NCBI RefSeq assembly: GCF_900115265.1 | Contig: NZ_FOVU01000004.1 | Coordinates: 432,987 to 496,986 of the forward strand | Reading direction: 5' to 3' | Length of the DNA: 64,000 nt | Source: Bradyrhizobium sp. Ghvi | Lineage (GTDB): Bacteria; Pseudomonadota; Alphaproteobacteria; Rhizobiales; Xanthobacteraceae | In this document: positions 24,187-32,659 of the stretch, piece by piece | Layout of the letters: every line of letters starts with the position of its first letter | How positions within the stretch are numbered: the stretch's first letter is position 1 | Translations under genes and position numbers: made by a program | The notes under the pieces: generated by a model | Seen by the model: the letters and a program-made list of their open reading frames with translations, nothing else | Database searches by the model: none | Told to the model about the DNA's origin: nothing

Positions 24187-26034
24187 TTTGCCGGCGTCCG
24201 GCTCCAGGCCCAGCGTGCGCCCGGGAAAACCGGCGGCGTCGAAATAGCGCTGACTGCCGACGCGCTGGAGGTTCAGCACGGTCTGTAGCCCGTTCTCGGA
24301 GGGCTTCGACTTCTCGACCGCCTTGAACGCCTTCGGCACGATGCCGTTGGGAAGGGCCTCCGACATCACCCGGCCGACCAGGCCGCCATTGTGGGAGCCG
24401 CGCAGGCCCAGGAGCTGGGCCGCCGTCATGCCGACGTCGGCATTGCTCACGGGCAGTTCGTCGACATAGCCGGTTTTGAAGTCCGGACCGATCGCGGCCA
24501 TGAAGTTGTAGGTGTCGCCGCGGCTGAAGCTGCCATGCATGCCCTGGCCCTGGCGCAGCACGGTGTCGGCCACCTGCACCGAGCAGTTGGTCGGCGCCTC
24601 GCCGCATTCGCTGGCATAGGAGCGGAAATTGACGACGATCGCCGGGGTCGGCGTCGCCGCCTTGCCGCGCAGGTTGACGCTCGACAGCGGCAGGGTGCCG
24701 GGAATACGGCCGAGGGAGTCGTCGACGAACAGGCCGGAGACGTAGTCCTGCTCGAGCAGCGCCTTGACGGTCTTCGCCGCCAGCTTCTTGTCCTTGTTCG
24801 GCAGGTAGATCAGGTCCGAGCCGCCGTTGGTGGCCACGACGAGGTCGGGCTTCTGCGGATCCTTGCCGAGCACGCCGTTGCCGGCCTTCGGATGCTTGTT
24901 ACCCTCGACCTTCGCGTTCTTGTCGTTGGGGTCGAACAGCGGCAGGTCGAGCGCCTTGGCCAGATCGAGGGCGACGAAGCCCATCGGCAGGAAGTCCTTC
25001 GGCGTGTCGTCATAGCTGACCTTGGCCGACGGGCTTGTCTTGCTTTCCTTGGAGATGGTCGAGAAGCCGTGGTCGGCCTGAATCATGATGTTGGTGTTGG
25101 CGGCGAGTCCGAGCTCGTCCAGCGCCTTGCGGATCTGGGCGAGGTTGTTGTCGACGTTCTTGATGCTCGCCATGGTGCTCGGGCCGTTGATGCCCGGCAG
25201 GATCTGGTTGAGGCTGTCGCCCTGGTTATGCTGGGTGCCGTCGGGATCGCGCGACCAGAACACCAGCACGAACGGCTTGTTGCGCGCCTTGAACATCGGC
25301 AGCACCACCTTGGTGGCGACGTCGGCGAAATAGGCCTGCTGCGCCACGTTGGCGACCGTCGTGCCGGGCGTCTTGGCGTCGCCGGCCTTGGCATTGTCGC
25401 CGCGCGATGGCGTGGCGAGGGGGAGGCCCGCCTTGGTCAGCGCGTCCTTCATCTCGTCCGAGAGCGCGACGCCGTTCTTGCCCCCGGTGGAGTCGTCGAT
25501 CACGATCGAGTGCTGACCGGGCTTGTCGGGATGATCAGTATGGTCGAACTGGTAGACCGGGCCGACCTTGCCGATCGTCGCCGTGCTCAGGCCCTTGTCG
25601 CGGGCCATCTTCAAGACGGTGTCTTCGTTGAGATAGTTGCCCTTGAAATGCTCGTCGATGTCGCCGAGCACGGCATCGTTCTCGATGAAGGGGACCACGG
25701 TGTCGCCGGCGGGCACCGAGGTGTAGTTGGTCCAGATCGTGTTGGAGAACACGCCGGTGTCGCCGAGGTAGTGACCGGTCGACATCGCCGAGCCGTTGGC
25801 CATGGTGAAGGTCGGGAACAGCGAATGCGAGTTCTTGAAGTTGACGCCCTTGTCGCGGACCTCGGCCATGGCCGGTGCGGTTTCGGGCGTGATTTTCAGC
25901 GCGCGCAGCCCGTCGGGAATGAACAGGATCAAGTTGCGGGGCGTGTTGTTCTCAGCGGAGGCAAGATCGCTGAAAAGCCCGGTGGTCAGCATTGTCAGCC
26001 CGGCTGACAGCAACACCAGTGAACGTCGCATCAA
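24166..26034 (-). CDS. Secreted alkaline phosphatase superfamily phosphodiesterase
   Basis: A 622-residue exported enzyme. After the signal peptide (L-V-L-L-S-A-G-L-T-M-L) come I-L-F-I-P-D-G-L (metal Asp41), F-P-T-F-T-M-A-N (likely nucleophile Thr77, with Asn80), S-R-D-P-D-G-T-Q-H-N-Q-G (metal ligands) and M-I-Q-A-D-H-G-F-S (Asp-His). These are the marks of type I phosphodiesterase/nucleotide pyrophosphatase-like members of the alkaline phosphatase superfamily; the single Thr nucleophile argues for diesters. The substrate is unknown. About 600 residues is long for the group. Periplasmic. Confidence 0.88.
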   Translation of the reverse strand: MMRRSLVLLSAGLTMLTTGLFSDLASAENNTPRNLILFIPDGLRALKITPETAPAMAEVRDKGVNFKNSHSLFPTFTMANGSAMSTGHYLGDTGVFSNTIWTNYTSVPAGDTVVPFIENDAVLGDIDEHFKGNYLNEDTVLKMARDKGLSTATIGKVGPVYQFDHTDHPDKPGQHSIVIDDSTGGKNGVALSDEMKDALTKAGLPLATPSRGDNAKAGDAKTPGTTVANVAQQAYFADVATKVVLPMFKARNKPFVLVFWSRDPDGTQHNQGDSLNQILPGINGPSTMASIKNVDNNLAQIRKALDELGLAANTNIMIQADHGFSTISKESKTSPSAKVSYDDTPKDFLPMGFVALDLAKALDLPLFDPNDKNAKVEGNKHPKAGNGVLGKDPQKPDLVVATNGGSDLIYLPNKDKKLAAKTVKALLEQDYVSGLFVDDSLGRIPGTLPLSSVNLRGKAATPTPAIVVNFRSYASECGEAPTNCSVQVADTVLRQGQGMHGSFSRGDTYNFMAAIGPDFKTGYVDELPVSNADVGMTAAQLLGLRGSHNGGLVGRVMSEALPNGIVPKAFKAVEKSKPSENGLQTVLNLQRVGSQRYFDAAGFPGRTLGLEPDAGKQKTAGK

Positions 26035-26189
26035 AATCTCCTAGCGGTAAGGCGGCTCGGCCGCCGACCGCGGCCCGGCAATCGTTTAGTTTTGCTGCAT
26101 GACGGTTTTGTTACAAGAGGAGATCGGCATGCAGAAGTGACGGGGAGGTGGGACGCCAACCACGGATTCGTCATTACAGCGGGTGGAGA

Positions 26190-26333
26190 GGCTCTCGTGT
26201 CCCGGACGCGCTGCAACGCGGAGCGTTGCTGCGCAGAGCCGGGATCCAGGAGGCCGCGGCGTTCGTTGATAGATTGGCCCCGGCTCTGCAGCGCATCACT
26301 TCGTGCTGCGCAGCGAGCGGAGCACGAGAGCGG
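26190..26333. repeat. Long imperfect palindrome
   Basis: The left end reads CTCTCGTGTCCCGGACGCGC and the right end GCGGAGCACGAGAG, with inner arms GCAGAGCCGGG and CCCCGGCTCTGC. I recognise sequences of this kind as dispersed Bradyrhizobium intergenic repeats. They probably fold as stems in RNA. No gene inside. Confidence 0.5.
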
Positions 26334-26360
26334 AATTTCCAGCCACAACTGTTTCCACAT

Positions 26361-26442
26361 CGTCATTGCGAGCGCAGCGGAGCAATCCAGAATCCCGCGG
26401 CGGAGAGACTCTGGATTGTTTCGCTGCGCTCGCGCAATGACG
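26361..26442. repeat. REP-like inverted repeat
   Basis: Arms CGTCATTGCGAGCGCAGCGG (from 26361) and GCTGCGCTCGCGCAATGACG (to 26442) are near-perfect complements around an 18-base centre. A single related arm occurs at 38958-38993. This is the common Bradyrhizobium 'CATTGCGAGCG' intergenic palindrome. Confidence 0.65.
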
Positions 26443-26628
26443 CGGGGGGCGGCAGCGGCGTCCCAGCCCATGAAACGCCTGAAATTCAGGGCGTTCCGCC
26501 GCACCCGGTTCCCCGTTAATTGCGTGCCTTAACCAATAATTAATTATACGTTTGCGGGCGGGTGACAGGGCGGCCTAGCGTGCAGTGGGGAGCCGTTTTC
26601 TGCGAAGCCAAACGAGTTGGTCCGTATC

Positions 26629-27090
26629 ATGATGTCCAGATCATATGGGGCGTTGCTCGCCTCGCTCAGCGCAGCCGCGCTGCTCCTTAGCTCCAGCGAC
26701 AGTTTTGCACGTCCGGGCGGCGTCGCGCCGCAAGGCGTGGTGACCGCAACCGCGCCGCCGGCTGCAGCACGCCCGCCGATGGCGCCGGGCGCGCGATTCC
26801 GCGCCCGCAGCAATCGCTTCCACAATCCCTGGGTCTACTGGCCCGGTGGCGGCGGGTTCTTTTACGACGGCGCGAACCATAGCGAGCCCTTCGTAGATGC
26901 CAGCCAGCCCGTCACCAGCGACGTTCGCTATACCTACACCTACGATGTCCCCTGGGACTGGGCGCATCGCTTCCCGCCGAACGTCGTGCCTTCCGACCGG
27001 CCCTACGTGTCGAGCTGCCCGACGGAGCAGGTGACTGTGCCCGGCCGTGGTGGTGGCGAGCACACCGTCAACATCATGCGCTGCTACTGA
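26629..27090 (+). CDS. Small secreted protein, unknown function
   Basis: A 153-residue exported protein. I take the ATG at 26629; a TTG four codons upstream also fits. The signal peptide (Y-G-A-L-L-A-S-L-S-A-A-A-L-L-L) ends near S-F-A. Then a Pro/Ala-rich linker, W-V-Y-W-P-G-G-G-G-F-F-Y-D-G and a C-terminal part with two Cys (S-S-C-P-T-E-Q-V-T-V-P-G-R and I-M-R-C-Y), a motif seen in several small rhizobial exported proteins. Role unknown. Confidence 0.75.
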   Translation: MMSRSYGALLASLSAAALLLSSSDSFARPGGVAPQGVVTATAPPAAARPPMAPGARFRARSNRFHNPWVYWPGGGGFFYDGANHSEPFVDASQPVTSDVRYTYTYDVPWDWAHRFPPNVVPSDRPYVSSCPTEQVTVPGRGGGEHTVNIMRCY

Positions 27091-27115
27091 GCAGCGCACG
27101 GTATCTCACAGCTCG

Positions 27116-27430
27116 CTACAAAACGCCTGCCGCGGCTGCCTGGTCGCGGTCCGACTGTTTCCGCCTGACATTCGCGAGCTCGCGGCTGCAAGCGACAAAT
27201 GCGTTCGTCCCCGGGCGCACCCCGAACTGGCCGCAGACATCCCGATCCTCATTGGCGATGGTGCGCGCGAGCTCCGCCTCGGCGGCCTCGCGTAGCGCCG
27301 GCGCGGACACCAGCGCGTGCACCCCCAGCGCCGTCGCAACGGCGAGCACCAACGCAGCCGCGATCCCGAGACGCTGCGTATCATCGGCCGTGTGCTGAGA
27401 GGCGCGGGCCCTGGTTCTGGCTTCGGTCAT
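27116..27430 (-). CDS. Hypothetical single-span membrane protein
   Basis: A 104-residue protein with a basic N-terminus, one membrane helix (about residues 21-43, G-I-A-A-A-L-V-L-A-V-A-T-A-L-G-V) and a periplasmic tail with two Cys (R-D-V-C-G-Q-F, V-A-C-S-R-E-L). The start at 27430 has a GAGAGGA site; upstream codons in frame lack one. No family recognised. Confidence 0.6.
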   Translation of the reverse strand: MTEARTRARASQHTADDTQRLGIAAALVLAVATALGVHALVSAPALREAAEAELARTIANEDRDVCGQFGVRPGTNAFVACSRELANVRRKQSDRDQAAAAGVL

Positions 27431-27581
27431 GAAATCCTCTCGAATGAAATTGACGGTCAAAAAACGATGTTCAGGCCGCCGGCAAAATCGGCGGATCCAA
27501 TACGAATACACGCTGTGCCACAGCGGCGATATGAAGCAGGTTACATATTCCAGGCCGACACGGGCCTAATTCAAAATAGTC

Positions 27582-28424
27582 CTAGCCGAGTTCAAAGCTG
27601 GTTACGCCAAACACGTGGTCGAGCCGCAGTGACGGGACCGGTCCGGTGTACATTCGCGCCGTTTCGAACGTCGGCTTCAGGCCAAGGGATTCCGCAACCG
27701 CAACAGCATCGGGGTTCACCGCGGGAATGTCGAGCATGATCTCGTGGCTTCCGGGGACTGCCAGCAAAGCCTGCAGCACGGCCTCTGCCGCGGCGCGGTC
27801 ATCGGCTACAAGCGGGCCGATTTTGCGGCCCGTTCTGCAGGGACGGATCACCCCCCACGCGGCAAGATTGCCCTCGCGCAGCAATGCGCGGCCAACGTGT
27901 CCGGGTGTATTGATCCAGGCGCGCAGGAAGGCCGCGCGCGGCGCGGGGAAGACGGTGGCATCGTAGGCTTGCACAAGCGCCAATGGGATCGTGTCGAGCG
28001 CAACAACTTCAGCGAGCGGCCTCGGCGGCGCTTCGACGATGCCGCCGTAGCGGACATTGGCGTAGGCGAGCTGAAAGCCGGACTTCTTGTAATTGTCTTG
28101 CTGTGCGACGACGCCGTCGAGCCCGATCACTCGGGCACCTGCATGCGCGATCGCGGCATTCCAGATGCGCAGGCCGTGGCCTCTGCCGCGAAAGCCTGCG
28201 CGCACGATGTAGAAGCCGAGAAAGGCGAAACGGTCATCGTAATTGACGCAGGAGACCGTCGCGACCGGCTCGCCGTCGATCTCGCCGACGAAGAAGCCTA
28301 GCGTATCCGGAATCGCGAAGCAGGCGGCATCGGCAAGGCCGGGATTCCAGCCCTCGGCCGCGGCCCAGTCGATCGCGATGGAGATCTCGTCGGGACGCAA
28401 ATTGCGGATCTGCAAATCGCTCAT
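27582..28424 (-). CDS. GNAT family N-acetyltransferase (two-domain)
   Basis: A 280-residue enzyme. Residues 1-130 form a GNAT fold with the acetyl-CoA loop R-A-G-F-R-G-R-G-H-G-L-R-I-W, preceded by L-G-F-Y-I-V and followed by N-Y-K-K-S-G-F. The C-terminal 140 residues match a second, YitH/Acetyltransf_18-like domain (G-H-V-G-R-A-L-L-R-E-G, I-G-P-L-V-A-D-D). The start at 28424 begins with M-S-D-L-Q-I-R-N-L-R-P. The substrate is unknown. It is divergent from the SDR gene at 28547. Confidence 0.87.
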   Translation of the reverse strand: MSDLQIRNLRPDEISIAIDWAAAEGWNPGLADAACFAIPDTLGFFVGEIDGEPVATVSCVNYDDRFAFLGFYIVRAGFRGRGHGLRIWNAAIAHAGARVIGLDGVVAQQDNYKKSGFQLAYANVRYGGIVEAPPRPLAEVVALDTIPLALVQAYDATVFPAPRAAFLRAWINTPGHVGRALLREGNLAAWGVIRPCRTGRKIGPLVADDRAAAEAVLQALLAVPGSHEIMLDIPAVNPDAVAVAESLGLKPTFETARMYTGPVPSLRLDHVFGVTSFELG

Positions 28425-28546
28425 GTCGCGGTGCCTCGTGGCAATGGACCTGCAGGCAAGTCTGGCGGTAGAAGCCCTGATGGCGAGCTGGGCCATAGCA
28501 GACTGAGCCTCGGCTCGCCGCAACGCTATCACAGGGATATCTGGTC

Positions 28547-29251
28547 ATGGCAGCAGAGAAGGTCGCACTCGTCACTGCAGGCGGTAGCGGCATGGGGGCG
28601 GGGGCTGCGCGGCGGCTTGCGGCCGATGGCTTTCACGTCGCGATCCTGTCGTCTTCCGGCAAGGGCGAGGCGCTTGCGGCCGAACTCGGCGGGTTCGGCG
28701 TGACCGGCTCGAACAAGTCCAGTGACGATCTGAAGCGCCTCGTCGACGGCGCGCTTTCAAAATGGGGACGGATCGACGTGCTCGTCAACAGCGCTGGCCA
28801 CGGTCCGCGCGCGGCGATCACCGAGATCACCGACGAGCAATGGCACACCGGCCTAGACACGTATTTGCTCAACGTGATTCGTCCGACCCGGCTGGTGACG
28901 CCGGTGATGGCCGCGCAGAGGGGCGGCGCCATCATCAACATCTCGACCGCCTGGGCGTTCGAGCCAAGCGCGATGTTTCCGACCTCGGCAGTGTTCCGTG
29001 CCGGCCTCGCGGCGTTCACCAAGATATTCACCGACACCCATGCGGCCGACAACATCCGCATGAACAATGTGCTGCCGGGCTGGATCGACAGCCTGCCGCA
29101 GACGGACGCGCGGCGCGATAGCGTGCCGCTGAAGCGCTATGGCAAGGTCGAGGAGATCGCCGCGACGATCTCGTTCCTGGCATCCGACGGCGCGGCCTAC
29201 ATCACCGGCCAGAACATCCGCGTCGACGGCGGGCTGACGCGCTCGGTCTGA
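28547..29251 (+). CDS. Atypical SDR family protein lacking the YxxxK motif
   Basis: A 234-residue short-chain dehydrogenase-like protein. The nucleotide loop T-A-G-G-S-G-M-G and the N-S-A-G-H strand are intact, and Ser133 (N-I-S-T-A-W) matches the catalytic Ser. Where Tyr-x-x-x-Lys is expected the sequence reads S147-A-V-F-R151 (in F-P-T-S-A-V-F-R-A-G-L), so the catalytic Tyr is absent and Lys is Arg. The C-terminus G-Q-N-I-R-V-D-G-G is normal. A similar F-P-x-S-x-x-x-R pattern is one I recall in a divergent SDR group, so this may be a conserved subtype rather than a damaged gene. Confidence 0.85.
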   Translation: MAAEKVALVTAGGSGMGAGAARRLAADGFHVAILSSSGKGEALAAELGGFGVTGSNKSSDDLKRLVDGALSKWGRIDVLVNSAGHGPRAAITEITDEQWHTGLDTYLLNVIRPTRLVTPVMAAQRGGAIINISTAWAFEPSAMFPTSAVFRAGLAAFTKIFTDTHAADNIRMNNVLPGWIDSLPQTDARRDSVPLKRYGKVEEIAATISFLASDGAAYITGQNIRVDGGLTRSV

Positions 29252-29537
29252 GGCGTCGCGATCTGCGACGCGTTCTCGTTGTCTCATTGCCTTGTTGTGA
29301 TGCGACACGATCCTGCATGGCGCGTCGCTGATCCGGCATGCTGCGTTGCCCATTGGTCACACCAGTCATTCGTTCGCACGACGGGGGCCGCACATTGCGT
29401 CACAGTCCCTGCGAACTTCGCCGCAACCCAAGACGCCGAGCGGTGTGTCGCCTATGGCTGGTTCGTGCCGAATACCACTTGGCCGTCGGCGCGTTCGGAA
29501 ACGCGCGGCTCGAACGCTTGGGGCAAAGGAGACCAGA

Positions 29538-30371
29538 ATGAGAAAGTTGTTGCTGGCGGCCGCAATGGTCGTTTTGGGCACCGCGTCGGTGCAGGCAGCC
29601 GACCTCGCGGCGCATTACACCAAGGCGCCGATGATGGCGGCGGCCTATAACTGGACAGGCTTTTACGTCGGCGGAAATATCGGCGGGCAATGGGGCAGTG
29701 CGAACCCGACGACATCGACCGTGTTCAGTCCGACCGGCTACTTCGCGGCCAGCAGCGTTCCGGCGATCGCCGCGGTCGGTGCCCAGCACGTCAACAGCTC
29801 CAGCCTGACAGGTGGATTCACCGCCGGCTACAACTGGCAGGTCAACCAGGCAGTGTTCGGCCTCGAAGGCGACATCAACTATTTCGGCTTCAAGGGCAGC
29901 GCGACCGGTTCGGCGCTCTATCCCTGTTGCGCGCCGACCAGCTTTACGGTGTCGTCATCGGCCTCGGCCGATTGGCTCGCCACCATCCGCGGTCGCATCG
30001 GATTCCTGGCGGCTCCGACCTGGCTGCTCTATGCCACCGGCGGTGCGGCAATTGCCGAGGTGAAGGGCAATTTCAATTTCACGGATACGTTCGCAGCGGC
30101 GACGGAATCCGCGGCAATTCGCGATACCCGCGTCGGCTGGACGGCCGGCGTCGGCACCGAATACGCATTCGGCGGCGGCTGGTCGTTCAAGGCCGAGTAT
30201 CTCTATGTTGATCTCGGCCGTGCTAGCGCGACCAGCACCAATCTGGCCGCGTTCGTGCCGGCCGTCGCATTCCCCTCCAACGTGTACACCCACTCGGTCG
30301 ACATCAAGTCGAACATCGTGCGGGTCGGCGTGAACTACAAGTTCGGCGGACCGGTCGTCGCCCGATACTGA
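29538..30371 (+). CDS. Outer-membrane beta-barrel protein, Omp31-like
   Basis: A 277-residue porin-like protein. The start at 29538 (a GGAG site lies in the GGAGACCAG before it) gives the signal peptide M-R-K-L-L-L-A-A-A-M-V-V-L-G with cleavage after V-Q-A. The mature protein begins A-D-L-A and has N-W-T-G-F-Y-V-G-G-N-I-G, alternating strands and a final V-R-V-G-V-N-Y-K-F-G typical of eight-strand barrels. It resembles Bartonella/Brucella Omp31 and rhizobial homologues that provide membrane structure or iron-heme uptake. Surface-exposed. Confidence 0.88.
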   Translation: MRKLLLAAAMVVLGTASVQAADLAAHYTKAPMMAAAYNWTGFYVGGNIGGQWGSANPTTSTVFSPTGYFAASSVPAIAAVGAQHVNSSSLTGGFTAGYNWQVNQAVFGLEGDINYFGFKGSATGSALYPCCAPTSFTVSSSASADWLATIRGRIGFLAAPTWLLYATGGAAIAEVKGNFNFTDTFAAATESAAIRDTRVGWTAGVGTEYAFGGGWSFKAEYLYVDLGRASATSTNLAAFVPAVAFPSNVYTHSVDIKSNIVRVGVNYKFGGPVVARY

Positions 30372-30387
30372 TCGCCATCCTCGCGTG

Positions 30388-30415
30388 GAAAGCCCCAGGC
30401 TCGGCCGGGGCTTTC
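30388..30415. terminator. Bidirectional terminator hairpin
   Basis: A nine-base stem GAAAGCCCC / GGGGCTTTC closes a ten-base loop between the stop at 30371 and the leftward stop at 30422. The A-rich and T-rich ends of the arms could serve as terminators in both directions. Confidence 0.75.
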
Positions 30416-30421
30416 TGTAAC

Positions 30422-31609
30422 TCAGCTGCGGGCCGTCATGAGATGCGCCAGCGCCGGCAAGATCTTGTAGCGGGCGATCTCATGCGGATAGTCGCCGCGA
30501 TTGGCGAGCAGCACGATGCCGATCCGGCGCGATGGCACCAGGCCGATATAGCCGGAGACGTTGTTGAGGCCGCCGGGCTTGTCGACGACGGTGACATCGG
30601 GCAGGTGAACGGTCTCCCAAGCCATGGCTTGTCCAAATGTGGCCTGACCGAAATTCAGGTCGGTGCGAAAGCTCTCGCGTTGTGTCATCCGCAGCGCCTC
30701 GCGCAATTGCGGGTCGATTGTGCGGCCGTCGACGCAGGCGGCCGCGAATGTCGAGAGGTCGCGCACGGACGAGAACATCTGGCCGGTGCCGGGGAAGTCG
30801 AAATAGCTCTGCTGGTTGCCAACAGGGCCGATCGCACGACCCTGGTCGGAATAGCCCTGGGCGACGCGCCGCAGCACGGCCTGGTCCATGATCGCGCGGC
30901 TGTCCGGCCCGCGTTCCGGAATCGATGTGGCATGCATGCCGAGTGGCGCGAGAATACGGCTATTGATCAGTCTTGAAATCGGCGTGCGATAGCAGCGCTC
31001 GAGCACGAGCTGAAGCAGCACGTAACCGGCATGACTGTAGATGCGCTGCCTGCCGGGCGCGACGCCGGCGGGCGGCGCGAAGGCGTTGAGCATGTCGATG
31101 AATTGCGCCTGCGAGTAGGACTCGTTCGGCCAGGGCGGGTGATCCGTCGGCAGCAGCAGTCCCGAGGTGTGCGTGGCGAGCTCGCCGACGGTGACCTTGC
31201 GAATATAGTCACCGTTCAGCCCCGGCAGATATTTCGGCAGGGGATCGTCGTGCCGCAGCTCGCCGCGGAGCGCGCCAAGTGCCACCAACGTCGCCTCGAA
31301 CGGTTTCCTCAACGAGGCGAGATTGAACAGGGTGTCCGGCGTCACCCGCCGTTTGGTGGCGCTGTCCGCAAAACCGTAGCTGAAGAATTCGACATGGCGA
31401 CCGGCATAGAGTGCGGCAGCGAGGCCGCCCGGCTGGTCCGGTGTCACTGTAGGTGCGAGCTCGGCGGCGACGATGTCGCGAACCTGTGCGATCATGTCGG
31501 AGTCCGCCGAGGCGGGTCTCGGCCTGGCAAGTGCTGCCGCAAAGGGAACAAGAGCGGCGCGGGCGAGGGCTCGCCGGGTGATTTGCGGTGAGAAGACAAC
31601 AGGCGGCAC
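30422..31609 (-). CDS. AmpC-like serine hydrolase (beta-lactamase family)
   Basis: A 395-residue exported protein. An R-R in the N-terminus (I-T-R-R-A-L-A-R-A-A-L) suggests Tat export. The Ser-x-x-Lys motif is S99-L-R-K102, followed by a Y-S-H (in I-Y-S-H-A-G-Y) for Tyr-x-Asn and K-P-G-G for the KTG box. This set fits class C beta-lactamase-like esterases or peptidases (such as EstB-type) better than a true AmpC. The substrate is unclear. Read leftward from the intergenic region before the ArsR promoter. Confidence 0.85.
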   Translation of the reverse strand: MPPVVFSPQITRRALARAALVPFAAALARPRPASADSDMIAQVRDIVAAELAPTVTPDQPGGLAAALYAGRHVEFFSYGFADSATKRRVTPDTLFNLASLRKPFEATLVALGALRGELRHDDPLPKYLPGLNGDYIRKVTVGELATHTSGLLLPTDHPPWPNESYSQAQFIDMLNAFAPPAGVAPGRQRIYSHAGYVLLQLVLERCYRTPISRLINSRILAPLGMHATSIPERGPDSRAIMDQAVLRRVAQGYSDQGRAIGPVGNQQSYFDFPGTGQMFSSVRDLSTFAAACVDGRTIDPQLREALRMTQRESFRTDLNFGQATFGQAMAWETVHLPDVTVVDKPGGLNNVSGYIGLVPSRRIGIVLLANRGDYPHEIARYKILPALAHLMTARS

Positions 31610-31710
31610 GGGCTCTGACTGATCATGCGATGCGCCCCCGGTGGCATTCTAGCGGGGATGGGCGGGCGTCAAATTCACGATTGCGCGTGCGGACGGTCCC
31701 CGAAAAATAC

Positions 31711-31778
31711 TTAGCTCATAAGCTAACAATTGTTGACGCCGGATCGTGATCCGCTCTATAGTTAGCTTCATGGCTAAC
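31711..31778. promoter_or_regulatory. arsR-type promoter with two operators, leaderless start
   Basis: TTGACG (31733-31738) and TATAGT (31757-31762), 18 bases apart, form a strong sigma-70 promoter. Transcription from it would begin near 31769-31770, where the ATG of the ArsR gene lies, so the message is predicted to be leaderless. Two similar inverted repeats flank it: TTAGCT-CATA-AGCTAA (31711-31726) and GTTAGC-TTCATG-GCTAAC (31761-31778). The second spans the start codon. Confidence 0.75.
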
Positions 31779-32177
31779 CAATTGTCCCAGCTCGACCAGG
31801 TTTTCGCAGCGCTTGCCGATCCGACGCGGCGGGCGATCGTGATGCGGCTGTGCGCCGGCGAGGCCTCGGTCGGCGAGCTCGCAGATCCCTTCGACATGGC
31901 TCTGCCGAGCTTCATGAAGCACATTCACGTGCTGGAGCAGAGCGGGCTCTTGCAATCGGAGAAATCGGGCCGCGTGCGCACCTGTCGCCTGAGCCCGGAC
32001 GCGCTCCTCAGCGCAGAAGACTGGTTCCAGCACCAGCGCGCGATCTGGGAGGCGCGGCTCGACCGCTTCGAGGCTTATGTGATGAAGCTCAAGAAGGAGA
32101 GGGCCGCTGCCAAGCGACCGTCCAAATCGGCAGAGAAGACCACCAACAAGCCAAGCAAACGGAAAGGTACTGAGTGA
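31770..32177 (+). CDS. ArsR family transcriptional regulator
   Basis: A 135-residue winged-helix repressor. M-A-N-Q-L-S-Q-L-D-Q-V-F-A-A-L-A-D-P-T-R-R-A-I-V starts the domain and L-P-S-F-M-K-H-I-H-V-L-E is the recognition helix. There are no paired Cys for arsenic; this is the metal-independent subgroup paired with SRPBCC proteins. The Lys/Ala-rich C-terminal tail (K-K-E-R-A-A-A-K-R-P) is disordered. The start codon is inside an inverted repeat and there is no leader, so it probably controls its own operon. Its stop overlaps the next gene's ATG. Confidence 0.9.
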   Translation: MANQLSQLDQVFAALADPTRRAIVMRLCAGEASVGELADPFDMALPSFMKHIHVLEQSGLLQSEKSGRVRTCRLSPDALLSAEDWFQHQRAIWEARLDRFEAYVMKLKKERAAAKRPSKSAEKTTNKPSKRKGTE

Positions 32178-32659
32178 TGACAAATGCTGCCCTGTCGCAA
32201 TGGTCGATGGACCGCGAGATAGTAATGTCGCGCGTGATCGACGCGCCGCGCGATCTGGTTTTCGAAGCATGGTCCGATCCGAAGCACCTGCCGCAATGGT
32301 TCGGTCCGAAGGGATTCAAGATCGAGACCTTCGAGATCGACGTGCGCGTCGGCGGCGTCTGGCGCTTCAACATGATCGGCCCCGACGGCACGGTATATCC
32401 GAATCGCATGCGCTTCCGCCGCATCGAGCGGCCGCACCTGATGGAGATGGACCATGGCGCCGACCAGGACGAGGACCCCGGCATGTTCCGCTTCACCATC
32501 ACTTTTGCCGAGCAGAGCAACGGCAAGACCGTGCTGATGATGCGGCAGCTCGCATCCAGCACCGAGCAGCGCGACGGCATGATCGGCTTCGGCGCCGTCG
32601 AATACGGCTACCAGACGCTGGACAAGCTCGCGGCCTATGTGACGGCGATGAAGAGGTGA
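32177..32659 (+). CDS. SRPBCC/AHSA1 family protein
   Basis: A 160-residue START-like fold protein with a hydrophobic ligand cavity. Marks: V-I-D-A-P-R-D-L-V-F-E-A-W-S-D-P-K-H-L-P-Q-W-F-G-P, R-V-G-G-V-W-R-F and a C-terminal helix. It is encoded in an operon with ArsR, with overlapping stop and start codons (TGATG), as is usual for this pair; GTG at 32174 is an alternative start. Ligand unknown. Confidence 0.9.
   Translation: MTNAALSQWSMDREIVMSRVIDAPRDLVFEAWSDPKHLPQWFGPKGFKIETFEIDVRVGGVWRFNMIGPDGTVYPNRMRFRRIERPHLMEMDHGADQDEDPGMFRFTITFAEQSNGKTVLMMRQLASSTEQRDGMIGFGAVEYGYQTLDKLAAYVTAMKR

Larger units (their letters stand above)
26035..26628. other. Intergenic region carrying two palindromic repeats
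   Basis: No gene is supported in these 594 bases. The stretch holds two repeat elements listed separately (26190-26333 and 26361-26442). Frames crossing it are shadows of the palindromes. Confidence 0.5.

Noticed and set aside
24391..26007. Rightward frame of more than 500 codons
   Set aside because: Antisense to the phosphatase gene, which has a signal peptide and active-site motifs; the rightward product has none.
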